DNA of 64,000 bases from Crossaster papposus (taxonomy: Eukaryota > Echinodermata > Asteroidea > Velatida > Solasteridae): contig JBAIAA010001113.1 of the NCBI GenBank assembly GCA_037893245.1, positions 248,001 through 312,000 on the forward strand, given 5' to 3'. Within the stretch, counting starts at the first letter, position 1; each line of letters starts with the position of its first letter. A program made the position numbers and the translations under genes. Shown in pieces: positions 42,615-53,584 of this stretch. The notes below the pieces were generated by a model. That model made no database searches and had not been told where the DNA came from. It worked only from the letters and a program-made list of their open reading frames with translations.

Positions 42615-43508
42615 ATGGCGTTTGCTGACTATGTGATGGAAACGGTTCATCTGCTCGACAAGGTCGGGGCAGATGAACCAAAAGAGCGACCGGAGATGAG
42701 AATCGCCAAAGAACCTTCACCATTGAAACTGGTGCACAAAACCAAGTCTAAGGAAGGAAAGCAACTGAGAACTGACCCGCTTCGAGTCCTGGACCCTGGA
42801 CGCAAGAAGCTGACAACCGTTGAATCTCAGAGGGTCTTGGCCGTATTGGACGACTCCATCAAGCGGACCGAGGTGGTCACCTTATTGCCGTACATCATTG
42901 ACAATCTCAACAGGTTTAGCGTGGTGTTGGGTGCAGAGCTAGTCACAGCCCTGGAGGAACAGGGGAGCATTAAGAACTCGTACACAGATGTCTGTGATCA
43001 GCTGAGAGCCATCAGGAATCCAGAGCCTGTGGCATCTCACACAAGCCATGCAAGCAGGAGGTCATCGGCTCTGTCGCAGAGGAGTGGCAGCATGCAGAGT
43101 TGGGCATCATTCAGGCACAGCAGTATCGGCACAAGTGAGAATAACATTGGGCCGGAAGACGATGTCATCTCTGAGGAAGAGGAAGAATTGATGAAGACCT
43201 TGGCCATCTTAAAGCAGCAGATGGGTTTCTCCACCCGCATCGTCCTCCGAATGCTCTCGCTGAACCCCGCCGCGGTGAATGCTGTCCGAGCGGAGCGGAA
43301 GCGTCGGGACCAGGAAGCCGGGACCCTCATCACGTACCTAAACGAGCTGCGGGGGTTCATCCTAGAGCGATTGCTGACCACTCCCCTTGAGGAAAAGGAA
43401 AAGACGGACTACCTGACCCACATCACCATCCGTGAGAGAAATAATGCCCAAGTTATCAAGAAGCTGTCGGCAGAGTTGCAGGCTGCTGAAGCTGAGAAAG
43501 ATGAAGAG
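42615..43508 (+). CDS. IQCD: IQCD exon 1
   Basis: 298 codons from the ATG to EKDEE. Donor GAAGAG|GTATAG. The Ser-rich stretch near residues 140-170 is a flexible insert compared with the human protein. Confidence 0.94.
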
Positions 43509-46272
43509 GTATAGCCTCAATAGGGTTATGTAATATGTACACCATCATGTAATGCACCTGTCAATTGTAATTCCAGCCCTGGAGGACCTGGGACTTTGGA
43601 ACAAATAACCGGGACATAGACGGGGATGTTAATTTTGTTGCCCCGCCCTACTGGGACAGCAGCGGAGACTCAGGATTGTGCGAGTGTTGTGATATAAAAA
43701 TGCCCCGCATTCCGGAACCGGGATCGGGCGGAGGGTTGTAAAATATTGTCCTGCATGCCGTGGCTGTGGTATAGCCCGGGGGCATGGTCGAGATTATCAA
43801 ACTAGGCCAATTTTACATTCCTGGCCAAGTCTTCACAATTCCTGAGTCCCCCAGGGCCAGGAATACAACTGACTAGTGCATAACTTTCATTGTGATAAAA
43901 TATATGATGAAAAAAAAACTTAAGACAGGATGCAACATTCTTTGCATGAGATGAGTTTTTTCGAACAGTTGGACATGCACCAGTTTAGTCTTAGGCTTCA
44001 ATATGGCTTCAAATTGAAATCATATGGCTTCACTCATTTTTTGTTCTTAGCTGCCTAAAATCAATCATTTGCAATGTACATGTATTAGGTTTTTTATGTT
44101 CTTTCAACAAAATTGGAGCTACGTGTGCAAGTTTAAAATCTGAAGAGAAAAACAAACCAAGAATTTTTTTATCCAGCACAAAGTGGTATTTTTCTTTTCA
44201 CTTTCCCATTTCATGCTTCCCTCTGTCATGCTTCCCCCTCAGATCTCTAAACGAAACGAGGAGATCCGTCGTCTGAAAGCCGACCTGAACCAGATTGAGA
44301 AGTTCTCAGAGGAGCACATCCGACGCACTAAGTCCGAAGCCGACAAGCAGCAGCAGGCCGACGCCAAGAACTCGGAGGGCAAGCAAGCCAAGTTGCAGGC
44401 CGAGCTGCAGGCGCTGAAGACGCAGCTTGCGACCAACACGGCAGAGCACCGGGAGAGCGAGTTGGCACTCAGAAAGGTGAAGGAGGCACAAGTGACTTGC
44501 ATGTTTGGAGTGCTTCTGTTCTTTATTATGTGGTTTAAATATGTGTATTGTTTTGATATTTTTTTTTTTTCAGAGAAAATACAAGATTGAGACAGAGGTT
44601 GAGAACTGGATCCAAAAGTATGACACTGACATGGGCGAACGACAGGTACGGGTACATTGATAACAGTAGCCATTCCGTGCCAAATCACCTAAATCTCTGA
44701 AAAGAAGGTTTTTTTGTAACCCTAACCCCCTAGGCCTTACTTTGAGCTAAAGAACTGCGTACTACAGAATACTACTTAGTATTTTGTAGCACTGGGTCTC
44801 TCTGTGACTGATGATTGGGTGTGTACTGACAGAGTACAGATACTGCCAACTACAAAATACTAATAGTGGCAATACAGGTCAGTAATACTTACCTGGCAAA
44901 AAATGCAGTAGTCTAGCCTTAACCCATTGATGTGTCCCAAGTGACATTTGTTGCTGTAGAGTTTACAGCATACATGGGCCATGCACACTCAGCAAGCAGA
45001 GGGACCCAATGCTAAAAAGTACTACGAGTGCAAATAGGGGTGAAGTACCAAATACTAAAAATTACTACAGGCATTGCACACAAGTCAGTGAGAGTACTGC
45101 ATACTACTTTTTACTACTACAGTAGTAGTAAAAAGTAGCATTAGGTAGGGTTAGGGTTAAAACATGTACCTTGGCATGTACATGTATCATGAACACATGC
45201 AAGAATAGGGGCTGTTTGTTTCACACAGATCCGGATCGCGTTCAGTGATCCGGCCGCTGGTTCGCTCCATTAATTAGGCGGGATATGTTAACCAACGACC
45301 GGATCACGCTGATCACGATCTGAATCCTGGTTGAAACAAACAGACCCATGTTCCCTATTCTAAGTCGTTTCTGAGATATGACCCCCTTGAAAATTCCTAT
45401 CTCGCCCACTTTTTCCATTCGTAGTAGTCTTGCTCCAAGACTAACTTTTTCATTTGTTCCGGAGCGCGCCGTCCGTCTATTCAGTTCATCAATACACTGA
45501 AAACGGGCTTATTGAGGGCGCCCTCGATTGTCACGCGATTTGTTTCTAAAGTCAGTCTTGACGCAAGAGTCGCGTGAACCCGTAAAATTCAGAGGACATT
45601 TCAAGCATAGCTCAAATAGCTACTCGCCCCCGCATGTGCGCTGAGTCATATTTATTCAATGTAGTGTACAATACACGCTGTGTTTCCCATAAATTGCACA
45701 CGGAACCATTGCACAAATGTGGTTTTTTACACGTCCGCAAAAGACGAAGACATTCCGGCTGCCATGGCACCATGATACACCCGGAAATTGTCTTGAAGCT
45801 CAGCAGACATTATGAAAAATGAAGATTCAAAACATTCAAGTAAACATTTATTTTGTTAAGCATTCAAAATTACGCACGGGTGTTCAAAACGTCATATCCC
45901 ACATGACAGCAGTCAACAATTGTATAATAATACTCAGATAAGGTCAGTGCTGGATTACCTACTAAATCACTTTCTCTCCATCAACAGGATGAATACGAAG
46001 ATCTGGACACCGTCTACACCGAAGAAAAAGCTCAGCTGAACGAGCTAGAGGAGCGCTACACCACCTTAGAGGCGGAGTACACCACCATTGTGGAAGAGAA
46101 GCGCATCGCCCAGGAGAAGAAGGAACGGGAAGAGAGGGAGCTGGCCCTGATGATCAAGGGAGCAACGGTCATCCAGTCCTTCTGGAGGTCTTTCAAGTGC
46201 CGCAAGGCCCTCAAGGCTAAGAAGAAGAAAGGCAAGAAAGGCAAGAAGGGAAAGAAGGGAAAGAAGAGGTAG
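42615..46272 (+). CDS. IQCD: Dynein regulatory complex protein 10 (IQCD), complete, 4 exons
   Basis: DRC10 is a coiled-coil subunit of the nexin-dynein regulatory complex, which links neighbouring outer doublets in motile cilia and flagella. Exons are 42615-43508, 44243-44476, 44574-44645 and 45988-46272, all joined in phase 0, giving 494 residues (human IQCD about 449). Family motifs: [16 protein letters not shown]....EVVTLL near residue 65-95, [18 protein letters not shown] near 255-272, long heptad coils through exons 2-4, [13 protein letters not shown] in exon 3, and an IQ motif ([12 protein letters not shown]) at about 462-473. It ends in a Lys/Gly-rich tail, also seen in human IQCD. IQCG (DRC9) shares only the C-terminal coil and IQ, so IQCD fits better. 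The ATG follows an A-rich leader and is the first in frame. Confidence 0.95.
44243..44476 (+). CDS. IQCD: IQCD exon 2
   Basis: 78 codons of coiled coil, [11 protein letters not shown] to ESELALRK. Acceptor CTTCCCCCTCAG, donor AGAAAG|GTGAAG. The open frame continues into the intron by chance. Confidence 0.94.
44574..44645 (+). CDS. IQCD: IQCD exon 3
   Basis: 24 codons, [20 protein letters not shown] and GERQ, almost identical to vertebrate IQCD. A T-run acceptor precedes it; donor CGACAG|GTACGG. Confidence 0.95.
45040..45150. repeat. TACT/AGTA-rich repeat, IQCD intron 3
   Basis: GGTGAAGTACCAAATACTAA and a TTTTTACTACTACAGTAGTAGTAAAA-type palindrome (given here in parts: TTTTTACTACTAC / GTAGTAGTAAAAA). 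A relative lies at 46538-46625. Confidence 0.75.
45208..45346. repeat. Hairpin element in IQCD intron 3
   Basis: CTGTTTGTTTCACACAGATC pairs with GAATCCTGGTTGAAACAAAC, and GATCCGG/CCGGATC pair inside. About 139 bp. Confidence 0.75.
45988..46272 (+). CDS. IQCD: IQCD exon 4 (IQ motif, stop)
   Basis: 94 codons plus TAG. Acceptor CCATCAACAG. Coiled coil, then the IQ motif at about 46168-46203, then a Lys/Gly repeat tail. Confidence 0.95.
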   Translation, partial: DEYEDLDTVYTEEKAQLNELEERYTTLEAEYTTIVEEKRIAQEKKEREERELALMIKGATVIQSFWRSFKCRKALKAKKKKGKKGKKGKKGKKR

Positions 46273-47366
46273 AACGTATTCTCTCTCTCTTCCCTTCAGC
46301 CCAAATCTTCAGCTACATTTTGTTATCCGTCCATTAGTCAACTTCCCTCTCTAGGACCTCCGAGTTGGCAGTTGCCCCTGACAGTAATGGGTCTTCACCC
46401 ATTTAAGTTGTAGTTTAAATTGTCTGTTAACCCTAACAATCTATGTTAGGATCCTGTTTTGCTTGTTTAGAGTGTTTGGTTCAGATGTATATAACCTATC
46501 TACACCCAGCAGTCCTTAGTTTTTGTACAGTATTTAGGGTGAAGTACCAAATACTAAAAATTACTACACACATGTAGGTGAGAGTATACTACATTTTACT
46601 AGTAGTATTTTGTAGTATTCAGTGGCGTTAGAGTTAAAAGGACACTGGGACAGTAAACCTTTTGCAACTATCCAAAAAGTAACCAACCAAATTATTGTTC
46701 AAAAGCTTTCTTGGTGTAAAGATATTCATTACTCAAAACTCTCTGTAAAATTATTTCTTCCGGCAAGCTGTCATTTTGAAGAAAATAATAAAAGAAGTAA
46801 CAAAATGCGTCTCGGAGATGCATTTTTAGGAATCTCCAAAAGTACAATTGAAATCTTAGAATGGTATTTTACACAAATAAACCACAAGAATGTTATTTTA
46901 TCGGAATATATATTGCATTTACAGAGCTGAAACTTCGCCAGTGTAGTTGTCAAGAAACAATCTTTAGATTTTATGAACGTTTGCTGTATAAAACTGTACA
47001 ACTGACAAATTGTAAACATGTACTATAACTTTAATCTCCAGTATGTTTCAATGCTGCATTGCTTCAAAGTTTGGCTTTCAAATGTCGGGTTTTATTTTCG
47101 GTGACCAATTAATTTCAAGTATATATATACAGGTAGTGTCTTTAATAGGCTGATTCTATTTGTCAAATTTCCATTTTGCCAAGGGCCAAGAAGATTGAAT
47201 AAGCTAAAAATGCCCCCTGTTGTATGCATGAAAATAACACTGTGTAACATCAACTTGATATTAAAAACGCATTGTACTGGACAGAAGCGATTCTGCATGT
47301 ACATGTACATAATGTACATGATAAAAACAAAATTGCACTTGGTGCACGTAAATAAGGATGTTCAGA
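46273..47366. other. IQCD 3' flank
   Basis: The first 250 bp are probably 3' UTR. 46538-46625 is a TACT-rich repeat. 46660-46780 matches 53080-53190 (TATCCAAAAA.GAACC...GAAATTATTTC), a dispersed repeat that itself supplies the AATAAA at 46787. Confidence 0.5.
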
Positions 47367-47725
47367 TTAAAGGGTAGGATAATTCTTTGGCAGATATCGA
47401 AGATTTTTACTACCGAATTATTAAGAAATATCTTACTTATTGGCATCCATCAAAATGATCGCGCTAGATATCCTACAATTATTGTTCCGAAAAATGTAAT
47501 TCACGATCGCCAGAATGCAATCGCAAAAAAAACCATAAGAACATAAGAACTGTCTGATGCCGGTTGAAAACAAACGCCGTTTTTCTATCTTTTCTCAGCA
47601 TTCATGTTTGTAAAACATCGGACTGGTCAGTAAACAATATTTACTACAAAATACCCCCCCCCCCCCCCCCCCATCCCTAAGTCATGATAATTCAAGCAAT
47701 TACCAATAGTGTATCCTACCTTTAA
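47367..47725. mobile_element. MITE family B copy with expanded C tract
   Basis: TTAAAGGGTAGGATAATTC to GTATCCTACCTTTAA. The short CCCCCC of other copies is a 19-bp C run at 47654-47672. Confidence 0.9.
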
Positions 47726-47769
47726 GGGTGTCCAAATGAAAAGAGAACTTTGTTGTTTTTTTAACAATC

Positions 47770-47960
47770 TTTGCTTTGTCTCTGACTACTGAATCACTAA
47801 GAAGCAAATAGAAAAATCTGTACTTTTGGGTTCATATCAATCGATTGAATTTTTTAAAGCACAACAGGCATCATAATTTGGCTGGAGTTCTCGAAGTAAG
47901 GATTCGAAAACTACCTTAGGACGAAGACGAAGCAACACAATTTAAAATGGCCCTGTCGAC
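47770..47960. repeat. Dispersed repeat shared with 60825-61030
   Basis: CTGAATCACTAAGAAGCAAA, GGGTTCATATCAATCG and GACGAAGACGAAGC phrases recur at 60825-61030 with divergence. Confidence 0.7.
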
Positions 47961-48370
47961 CCATGACCTACATGTACATGTACAAATAAATTTGATGGTA
48001 CTTTGTGTTTGATGTTTCCATCTTCCATTGTATTTAGCATGATAGCATCTATTCGAATTATACAGTGTGTAATTGCCTTCTATAAAATACACTGTTAAAC
48101 AGTACAGAGTTCTTATATATTAAAATCATGGTTAGATTTGTTCAAAATGAAACTGTTAAATTGTTATCTGTTTTCATTGGCACTAGTTGCCAATTATGTA
48201 AATAAAAGTGCTAAACAATGTCTTATTTAAATGACGGATCTGAATCAGTTGAGATTTTGAAAAGTTGTTTGATCTGTTAACAATTATGTTTTTCGCATTG
48301 AAATAGACCTTTACATTGATGTTTTGTTAAATGATTGTAGAATTATTTGTTGAGATGAAGGCGGCAAAAC

Positions 48371-49364
48371 TAAACAGGTCAAAAGAAATAAGTCCACCCT
48401 GGAAAAAAATTCTGGAAAACAGTTAGGCTCCTTAACCTGAGTGTTACAAAAATGTAAAATGTAGTCTGAAATGTTACACATTTATTGTGCAATAAAGTTT
48501 CACCCAACAGTCAACCTTCGCTTTGAAATGCTGCCATTTATAAATGTGATGACCAATACAAAATGACACTTTTTTTGCATATGGATTGGACAAACTGATA
48601 AAATTTGTAACCCATCGGCCAACAATTTATATTGATGGACGACAATGCCACGCCACACAGAGCGAGAATCACCAACCAATTCTTAGATGACCAAAGAATT
48701 GAGCGCCTGGAATGGCCATCAAAGTCCCCAGACTTGAACCCAATTGAACATCTCTGGGACCATCTCAAGCGGGAAGCAGACAAGAAGATCAAAGAACACA
48801 CTACTCTTCAGGAGCTTCAAAGAATCCTGAAAAGCGACAAGGCCGTATCAGAAATCTTATCAACAGTGTGCGTCGACGATGTACTGATTGGTTGATAAGC
48901 AAGGACGGTCAACCCATTACTGAAACGAAAGGACCAACAAAAAAAAATGTCCATTTCCACAAAACCTTTATGTTAAAAAAAATAGTTTTGCTTGGGTGAC
49001 TCTAATTTACTGTACATGTACTTCGTAAATTTAGAAAATTAAAAAAAAAAAAAAAAAATTAAATGCATGTTTACATTTGTACACTATAGAAAAAATTAAT
49101 TGAAGTCAGAAAAGAATATTACAAAATTCTGTAAAAACATGATTTTCTCCATTTGTCCAATCCCTATGCAAGAAAGTGTCATTTTTTGTATGGCAGCATT
49201 TCAAGGCGAAGGTTAACTGTTGGGTGAAACTTTATTGCACAATAAATGTGTAACATTTCAGACTACATGTACATTTTTCATTTTTGTAACAGGTTAAGGA
49301 ACCTAACTGTTTTCCAGAAAAAATGCACATTTCCCATGGAGGACTTATTTCTTTTGACCTTTTA
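48371..49364 (+). mobile_element. Internally deleted Tc1/mariner element
   Basis: Ends with inverted repeats about 200 bp long: 48376 onward begins AGGTCAAAAGAAATAAGTCC, and the same sequence in reverse ends at 49360. TA lies at both outer edges, the usual Tc1 target. Intact relatives with arms this long are about 1.6 kb, so roughly the first two thirds of the transposase is missing. The arms still match well, so it could have been mobilised in trans. Confidence 0.9.
48611..48895 (+). pseudogene. Tc1 transposase, C-terminal remnant
   Basis: About 94 residues, opening PIGQQFILMDDNATPHRARI. It has the second catalytic Asp (DDN) and the third acidic residue in SPDLNPIEHLWD, 34 residues apart, i.e. 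the DD34E spacing of Tc1. The first Asp and the DNA-binding domain are absent, so it cannot encode an active enzyme. It runs to a normal stop. Confidence 0.9.
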
Positions 49365-49713
49365 TATACTCTATACTTACAACGCTGTGAGTGTAAACGT
49401 ACATTTTGTATGTATACTGACCTAAATTAGCATATATGAATATTTATTACCTTTAGCTAAAAACTTACCGAACTGACAAAAAAAAAAAAACTTTTTAAAA
49501 ATGTAGAAAGGCCTGCCAATGCAAACAAGTGAATGTATTCGTTAGATTACATATTCCTTCAAAATTCATACGAAAAAGCAATTTGTAACAACACGTCACG
49601 GACACACCAACTTTAATATGCCCTGTAAAATAGTTGGGTTTTTTAAAGTCGGAAATTCACCTATTATTTTTGTTTTAAAGTAATAATTCACCAACGTGTC
49701 TTCTTTAGGTCTA

Positions 49714-49733
49714 CCCCCCCCCCCCCCCCCCCC
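49714..49733 (+). repeat. C homopolymer, 20 bp
   Basis: An uninterrupted C run just upstream of a MITE B copy but outside it. Confidence 0.85.
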
Positions 49734-49771
49734 GTGTCATATTACCTTGGCTGTGGCAAATTTTGCTCCTA

Positions 49772-50012
49772 TTAAAGGTAAGATACACCATTTGCAGATA
49801 TCAAAATGTTTTACTAAAAAGAGTTAAGAAATAAATTACTTATTTGAAATTGAATAGCTATTCTAGGCATCCAGCAAAATTATTGCTGAATTAATGTTAA
49901 AAAAACTTACAGCCAGACGGCGATGGCGAAAAAACAAGAATAACTGCCCGACGCCATTTTTCTAGCGTTTTCCTCGGCATTCATCATTGTCAAACTTTGT
50001 AAAGTTATAAAA

Positions 50013-50043
<31 letters not shown>

Positions 50044-50097
50044 ATCCACCTATTTATGACATTGCAAGCAGTTACCAATGGCGTATTCTACCTTTAA
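49772..50097. mobile_element. MITE family B copy with expanded C tract
   Basis: TTAAAGGTAAGATACACCAT to GTATTCTACCTTTAA. The C run at the same internal site is about 30 bp (50014-50043). An extra copy of the terminal segment follows at 50098-50152. Confidence 0.9.
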
Positions 50098-50753
50098 ATC
50101 CACCCATTCCTGGTGATTCAAGTAATTACCAATGGTGTATCCTATCTTTAAAATGTGTAAAGCCGTTCCAGGAAAAAAATATTAGTAAGGTGCCTTTCTT
50201 TTTCAATACTCGACTTTGTCATCATTATTGCCAATGCACTGCATGCGCACCTTACGCCTGCAAACAATATCAAAAGCAACCCGCTTAAAAAGCAAGCCGG
50301 TGTTTGCTTGTTGGAGTAGAAGCTGTATTCCAAGATAATTGTCTCTGTCTTGAGACAATTTTTCTCACAAAAGGCTCCAAGGCGCGTTATTGAAATAGTG
50401 CATGCCAGCGAAACAAATAAATTCCCGAGCGTGAGCTTATTATTTGGTGATCTTCGTACTTTTGAAAGAGGGTCCTTGCGGCCTTAAATTGGGACTGCCG
50501 CTTTGCTTCTAAACGTCGCCAGGTGGAGCTTTTTCTGTTAGATTTTGTGCGTATGAAGTTGAACCTGGAAGCGTTGGAAAGCCTGGAGGAAGGCGTGACC
50601 GTACGTGAGCGCAATTACGCGCAAAGTTAGAACGCGTCAAACGCACGCCGATCGAGTAGCTCGTTTTGAAATTTCAATCATGACGCTCACCATCATTTTA
50701 AGGTTAACTTGATTCTCACTGCCATTATATTATATTTATTTGAATGAGAAATA

Positions 50754-52094
50754 ATGTCAGAGTTGTCAAACCGAACAATCAACATATTCAGCCGACTTCG
50801 TCTTAACTGCTTGTCATCGGTACCGTCCGAACAGCCTACATCCTCGGCACCAACCGTCGAAACAATGTATCTACGGAGCCAATCTCACACGAGGAATGAC
50901 GAACTCTTCAACGCTATACACACGGGCGATGCGGATAGGTGCAAGGAGCTCCTGGCGATGGGTGCGGTCAATCTCCAGGAGGGTGACTACGCCAGCTGTC
51001 CTCCCCGAGATGCCATCAAGAGCACGCTGCCTCTGCATTTCGCGGTGATGCACCGTCAGCCGGAGATCGTCAAGGAGCTGCTGCGGCACGGCGCCGAGCC
51101 TGACTGGGCGGACATCGAGGGCAAGACGGCCATCCACACCCTGATTCTGTACTGGCCGAGATGCATCCCGAAGGAGAACCAGCTCATCCCCCAGGAGCTC
51201 GCCGTGTACCACGGCTACCTGCGGGCTGTGGATCTCATGTGCAGCGACACTCTCCGGAGACTCTGCGCCTTCGGGGGAAGCCCCAACGCCCGAGACAACC
51301 GGCAGCAGTCGCCGCTCCACTACGCAGCCAGGTATGACATCCCTGGAGCAGCTAAGATTCTCCTGCGTTACGGCGCCTGTAAAGAGGCCCGCGATATCGA
51401 CCGCAAGACACCGGTCATGCTGGCCGCGGCGATGGGACACTGCTGCCTTGAGGAGCTACTACAAACCAAAACTGACGTTCATCTTACCTGCTCTCAAGGC
51501 AAGACAGCGCTCCATCACGCCGTAGAGTCAAGGTGCCCGCTACACAAGAAGGAAGCCTGTGTCAGAAAGCTTCTCCGCAATGGAGCTAGCCCAAACGCCA
51601 CAGACAACAACAGGCAGACGCCACTCCACGCTGCCTGCAGAGCGGCAGACGAGTCCATCATAACCCGCCTTCTAGGAGCAGGTGCAGATGCCGACATCCG
51701 CGACTCCAACGGCACAAACTCTCTCCACGTGCTCCTAGACTTAAACTCGAATAACCATCCTCTCAAGACTCAAATAGTTCTCAAGCTCGTAGACGCCACT
51801 CTGTGGTACAGATTACCAGACAGTGGGAGCATCCCAGCCTCGCTCAACCTCCCCGGGGCAGAGCCTCTCATCCAGGCGCTTCTGACTGACAGAGCACCAC
51901 CATCGCTCCAGAGAATCTGCAGAAAGGTACTCCGTACCTTAATGATAGCCAACTCATCTTTATCTGACGCTGCGATGGAGGAGAACCTTTCTAAGTTACC
52001 GCTGCCGAAATGCCTTCAGAGATTTTTGTTACTGGACGTTGCAAACCCGATGAGGCATATCGTTCTTGTGCTTAAAAATATGATCTTTGGCTAA
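50754..52094 (+). CDS. Ankyrin-repeat SOCS-box protein (ASB family), intronless
   Basis: ASB proteins are substrate receptors of Elongin B/C-Cullin-5 ubiquitin ligases: ankyrin repeats bind the target and the SOCS box binds the ligase. This 446-residue frame has ankyrin units near 49-80, 91-121, 124-, 186-215, 218-246, 249-287 and 297-325, with clear PLHYAA, TALHHAV and TPLHAAC cores. A C-terminal SOCS box follows: BC-box SLQRICRKVLRTLM at 394-407 and Cul5-box KLPLPKCLQRFLLL at 424-437. Length and order fit ASB proteins (about 300-600 residues). The first 45 residues match nothing I know. The whole coding region is one exon and more GC-rich than its surroundings, so it could be a retrocopy or a naturally single-exon gene. 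It is intact, with no stop. I cannot assign an ASB number. Confidence 0.9.
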   Translation: MSELSNRTINIFSRLRLNCLSSVPSEQPTSSAPTVETMYLRSQSHTRNDELFNAIHTGDADRCKELLAMGAVNLQEGDYASCPPRDAIKSTLPLHFAVMHRQPEIVKELLRHGAEPDWADIEGKTAIHTLILYWPRCIPKENQLIPQELAVYHGYLRAVDLMCSDTLRRLCAFGGSPNARDNRQQSPLHYAARYDIPGAAKILLRYGACKEARDIDRKTPVMLAAAMGHCCLEELLQTKTDVHLTCSQGKTALHHAVESRCPLHKKEACVRKLLRNGASPNATDNNRQTPLHAACRAADESIITRLLGAGADADIRDSNGTNSLHVLLDLNSNNHPLKTQIVLKLVDATLWYRLPDSGSIPASLNLPGAEPLIQALLTDRAPPSLQRICRKVLRTLMIANSSLSDAAMEENLSKLPLPKCLQRFLLLDVANPMRHIVLVLKNMIFG

Positions 52095-52401
52095 ATCAAA
52101 ATATTGTGTATGGCATAAACATTGTTTCAGACGAGACTTCATTTAAATCGGTTGCAAGTACGTAGAGAAGATTACCGCAGTCCCACCGCCACACTGGACA
52201 CTGCTAAGTTTGAACAGCGCCCTCTGCGGAAAGTAAAACCCAATAATGATTACGATGTTAGGCCGAGCACAACGGTGTTCTAAAAAAAAATTAGTCCCGA
52301 GTCTGGACAGCCCCAAAATTAATAGAATTGTAAACAGAAATGAAAATTATTTATTACTAGGAAAGGTTTAACGATATCCTATTAAAACGGGTAACAATTT
52401 G

Positions 52402-52407
52402 AATAAA
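52402..52407 (+). terminator. Possible polyadenylation signal AATAAA
   Basis: First AATAAA noticed after the ASB stop codon, about 308 bp downstream. The flanking DNA is AT-rich, so chance is possible. Confidence 0.3.
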
Positions 52408-53195
52408 ACTTTGTCAGTATTAATATTTGTAATGCAGTAGAAAAACCTATCACGGTAGCAACGCGTCATCAACGCAGCTTGCGATGATTGTCCAATCACA
52501 TGAATTGCCAATCGCGACGACGCAGAACGCAAAAACTCTCTAAGACAAGCGGGTTGTATTTATTGTAATCTTTATAAGGGACGTGGCTATGTGCCAGCTA
52601 GCGGCAGGTCATTTCGACGACAGCGGCCAGCAACAATTACCACAAATTTACAGTAGTCCTGAACCTCAAAATGCATTCGTCGAAAAACAAGAAAACGGTT
52701 TAGACAACAACAACAACAAAAGAAAGGGGAAATTGGAAAGTGCTTGTTAGAATGATGACGTCACTATGCCGCGTGACAACAATACTAAAGTCTCGACGAC
52801 AGATTTTGTCATCCGCGCGAAGGACTTTGAGGTTCCACATTCGCCCACAGAATGAGAGAGTATTTGATCGCTTAAGTCCTGAACGTCAATCACCGTTATA
52901 TATTTTGGCACCGTTAAATTTGAGCCCCGTGTCGATGCTCTGTTCGGGGTTTTCTTTGTTCACTTTATAATCCCTCATCAACCTCTTTCCCTCCCGTCTT
53001 TCTTTTATTTGAGGAAGACCCATCGTTGAAGACGGGTTTTGTTATTTGAAGGTACATGAATGTAGTATAATATGGTTTGCAGCTATCCAAAAAAGAACCG
53101 GCCGAATTTTTGTTAAAGGGCCTTACTTGTTTTAAAGGTAATAATGACATTATTAAAACTCCCCGTGAAATTATTTCGTCTGGCATGTTGTCACT
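52408..53195. other. No gene seen
   Basis: 52740-52970 holds a 76-residue plus frame without recognisable domains. 53075-53190 is the dispersed repeat also at 46660. Confidence 0.5.
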
Positions 53196-53584
53196 TTAAA
53201 GGGATCGTATACGTTTGGTAATTACTCCAAAAGTACAGCAGCTTTGGATACTGGTATAATGCATTTTTTAAAGAAACATTTCACTTCGAAGTACTGCGGT
53301 TATGGCAAAATATATCACTCTTTATCCCTAAATGTTATCCCTTTATCCCTTTGAATCTCAGATTGTGTATTCCAATGCAGATTATTCTTCCTGCGTGGAC
53401 ATAACCGCTCCAGATTTTCGGCAGTATCTCAAAATCGCTACCACCTTTTGAAATGAATTTTTAGTTTTATGGTATATATAGTATATATATATATGGTATA
53501 TATAGTTTTATGGTATATATCTATAACTATATAGGATTGAAACAAACAGTGGGTTCTAATTACCAAACGTATACGATCCTTTAA
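53196..53584. mobile_element. MITE family G, copy 2
   Basis: TTAAAGGGATCGTATACGTT to ACGTATACGATCCTTTAA. Contains an expanded TATATA tract around 53470-53520. Confidence 0.88.

Noticed and set aside
44239-44688. 149-residue minus frame opposite IQCD exons 2 and 3
   Set aside because: It is the antisense shadow of the coiled-coil coding sequence.
42615-46272. Assignment of this gene to IQCG (DRC9)
   Set aside because: Only the C-terminal coil and IQ motif are shared with IQCG; the N-terminal and middle motifs match IQCD.
50871-51440. 189-residue minus frame opposite the ASB gene
   Set aside because: Antisense shadow of GC-rich ankyrin coding sequence.
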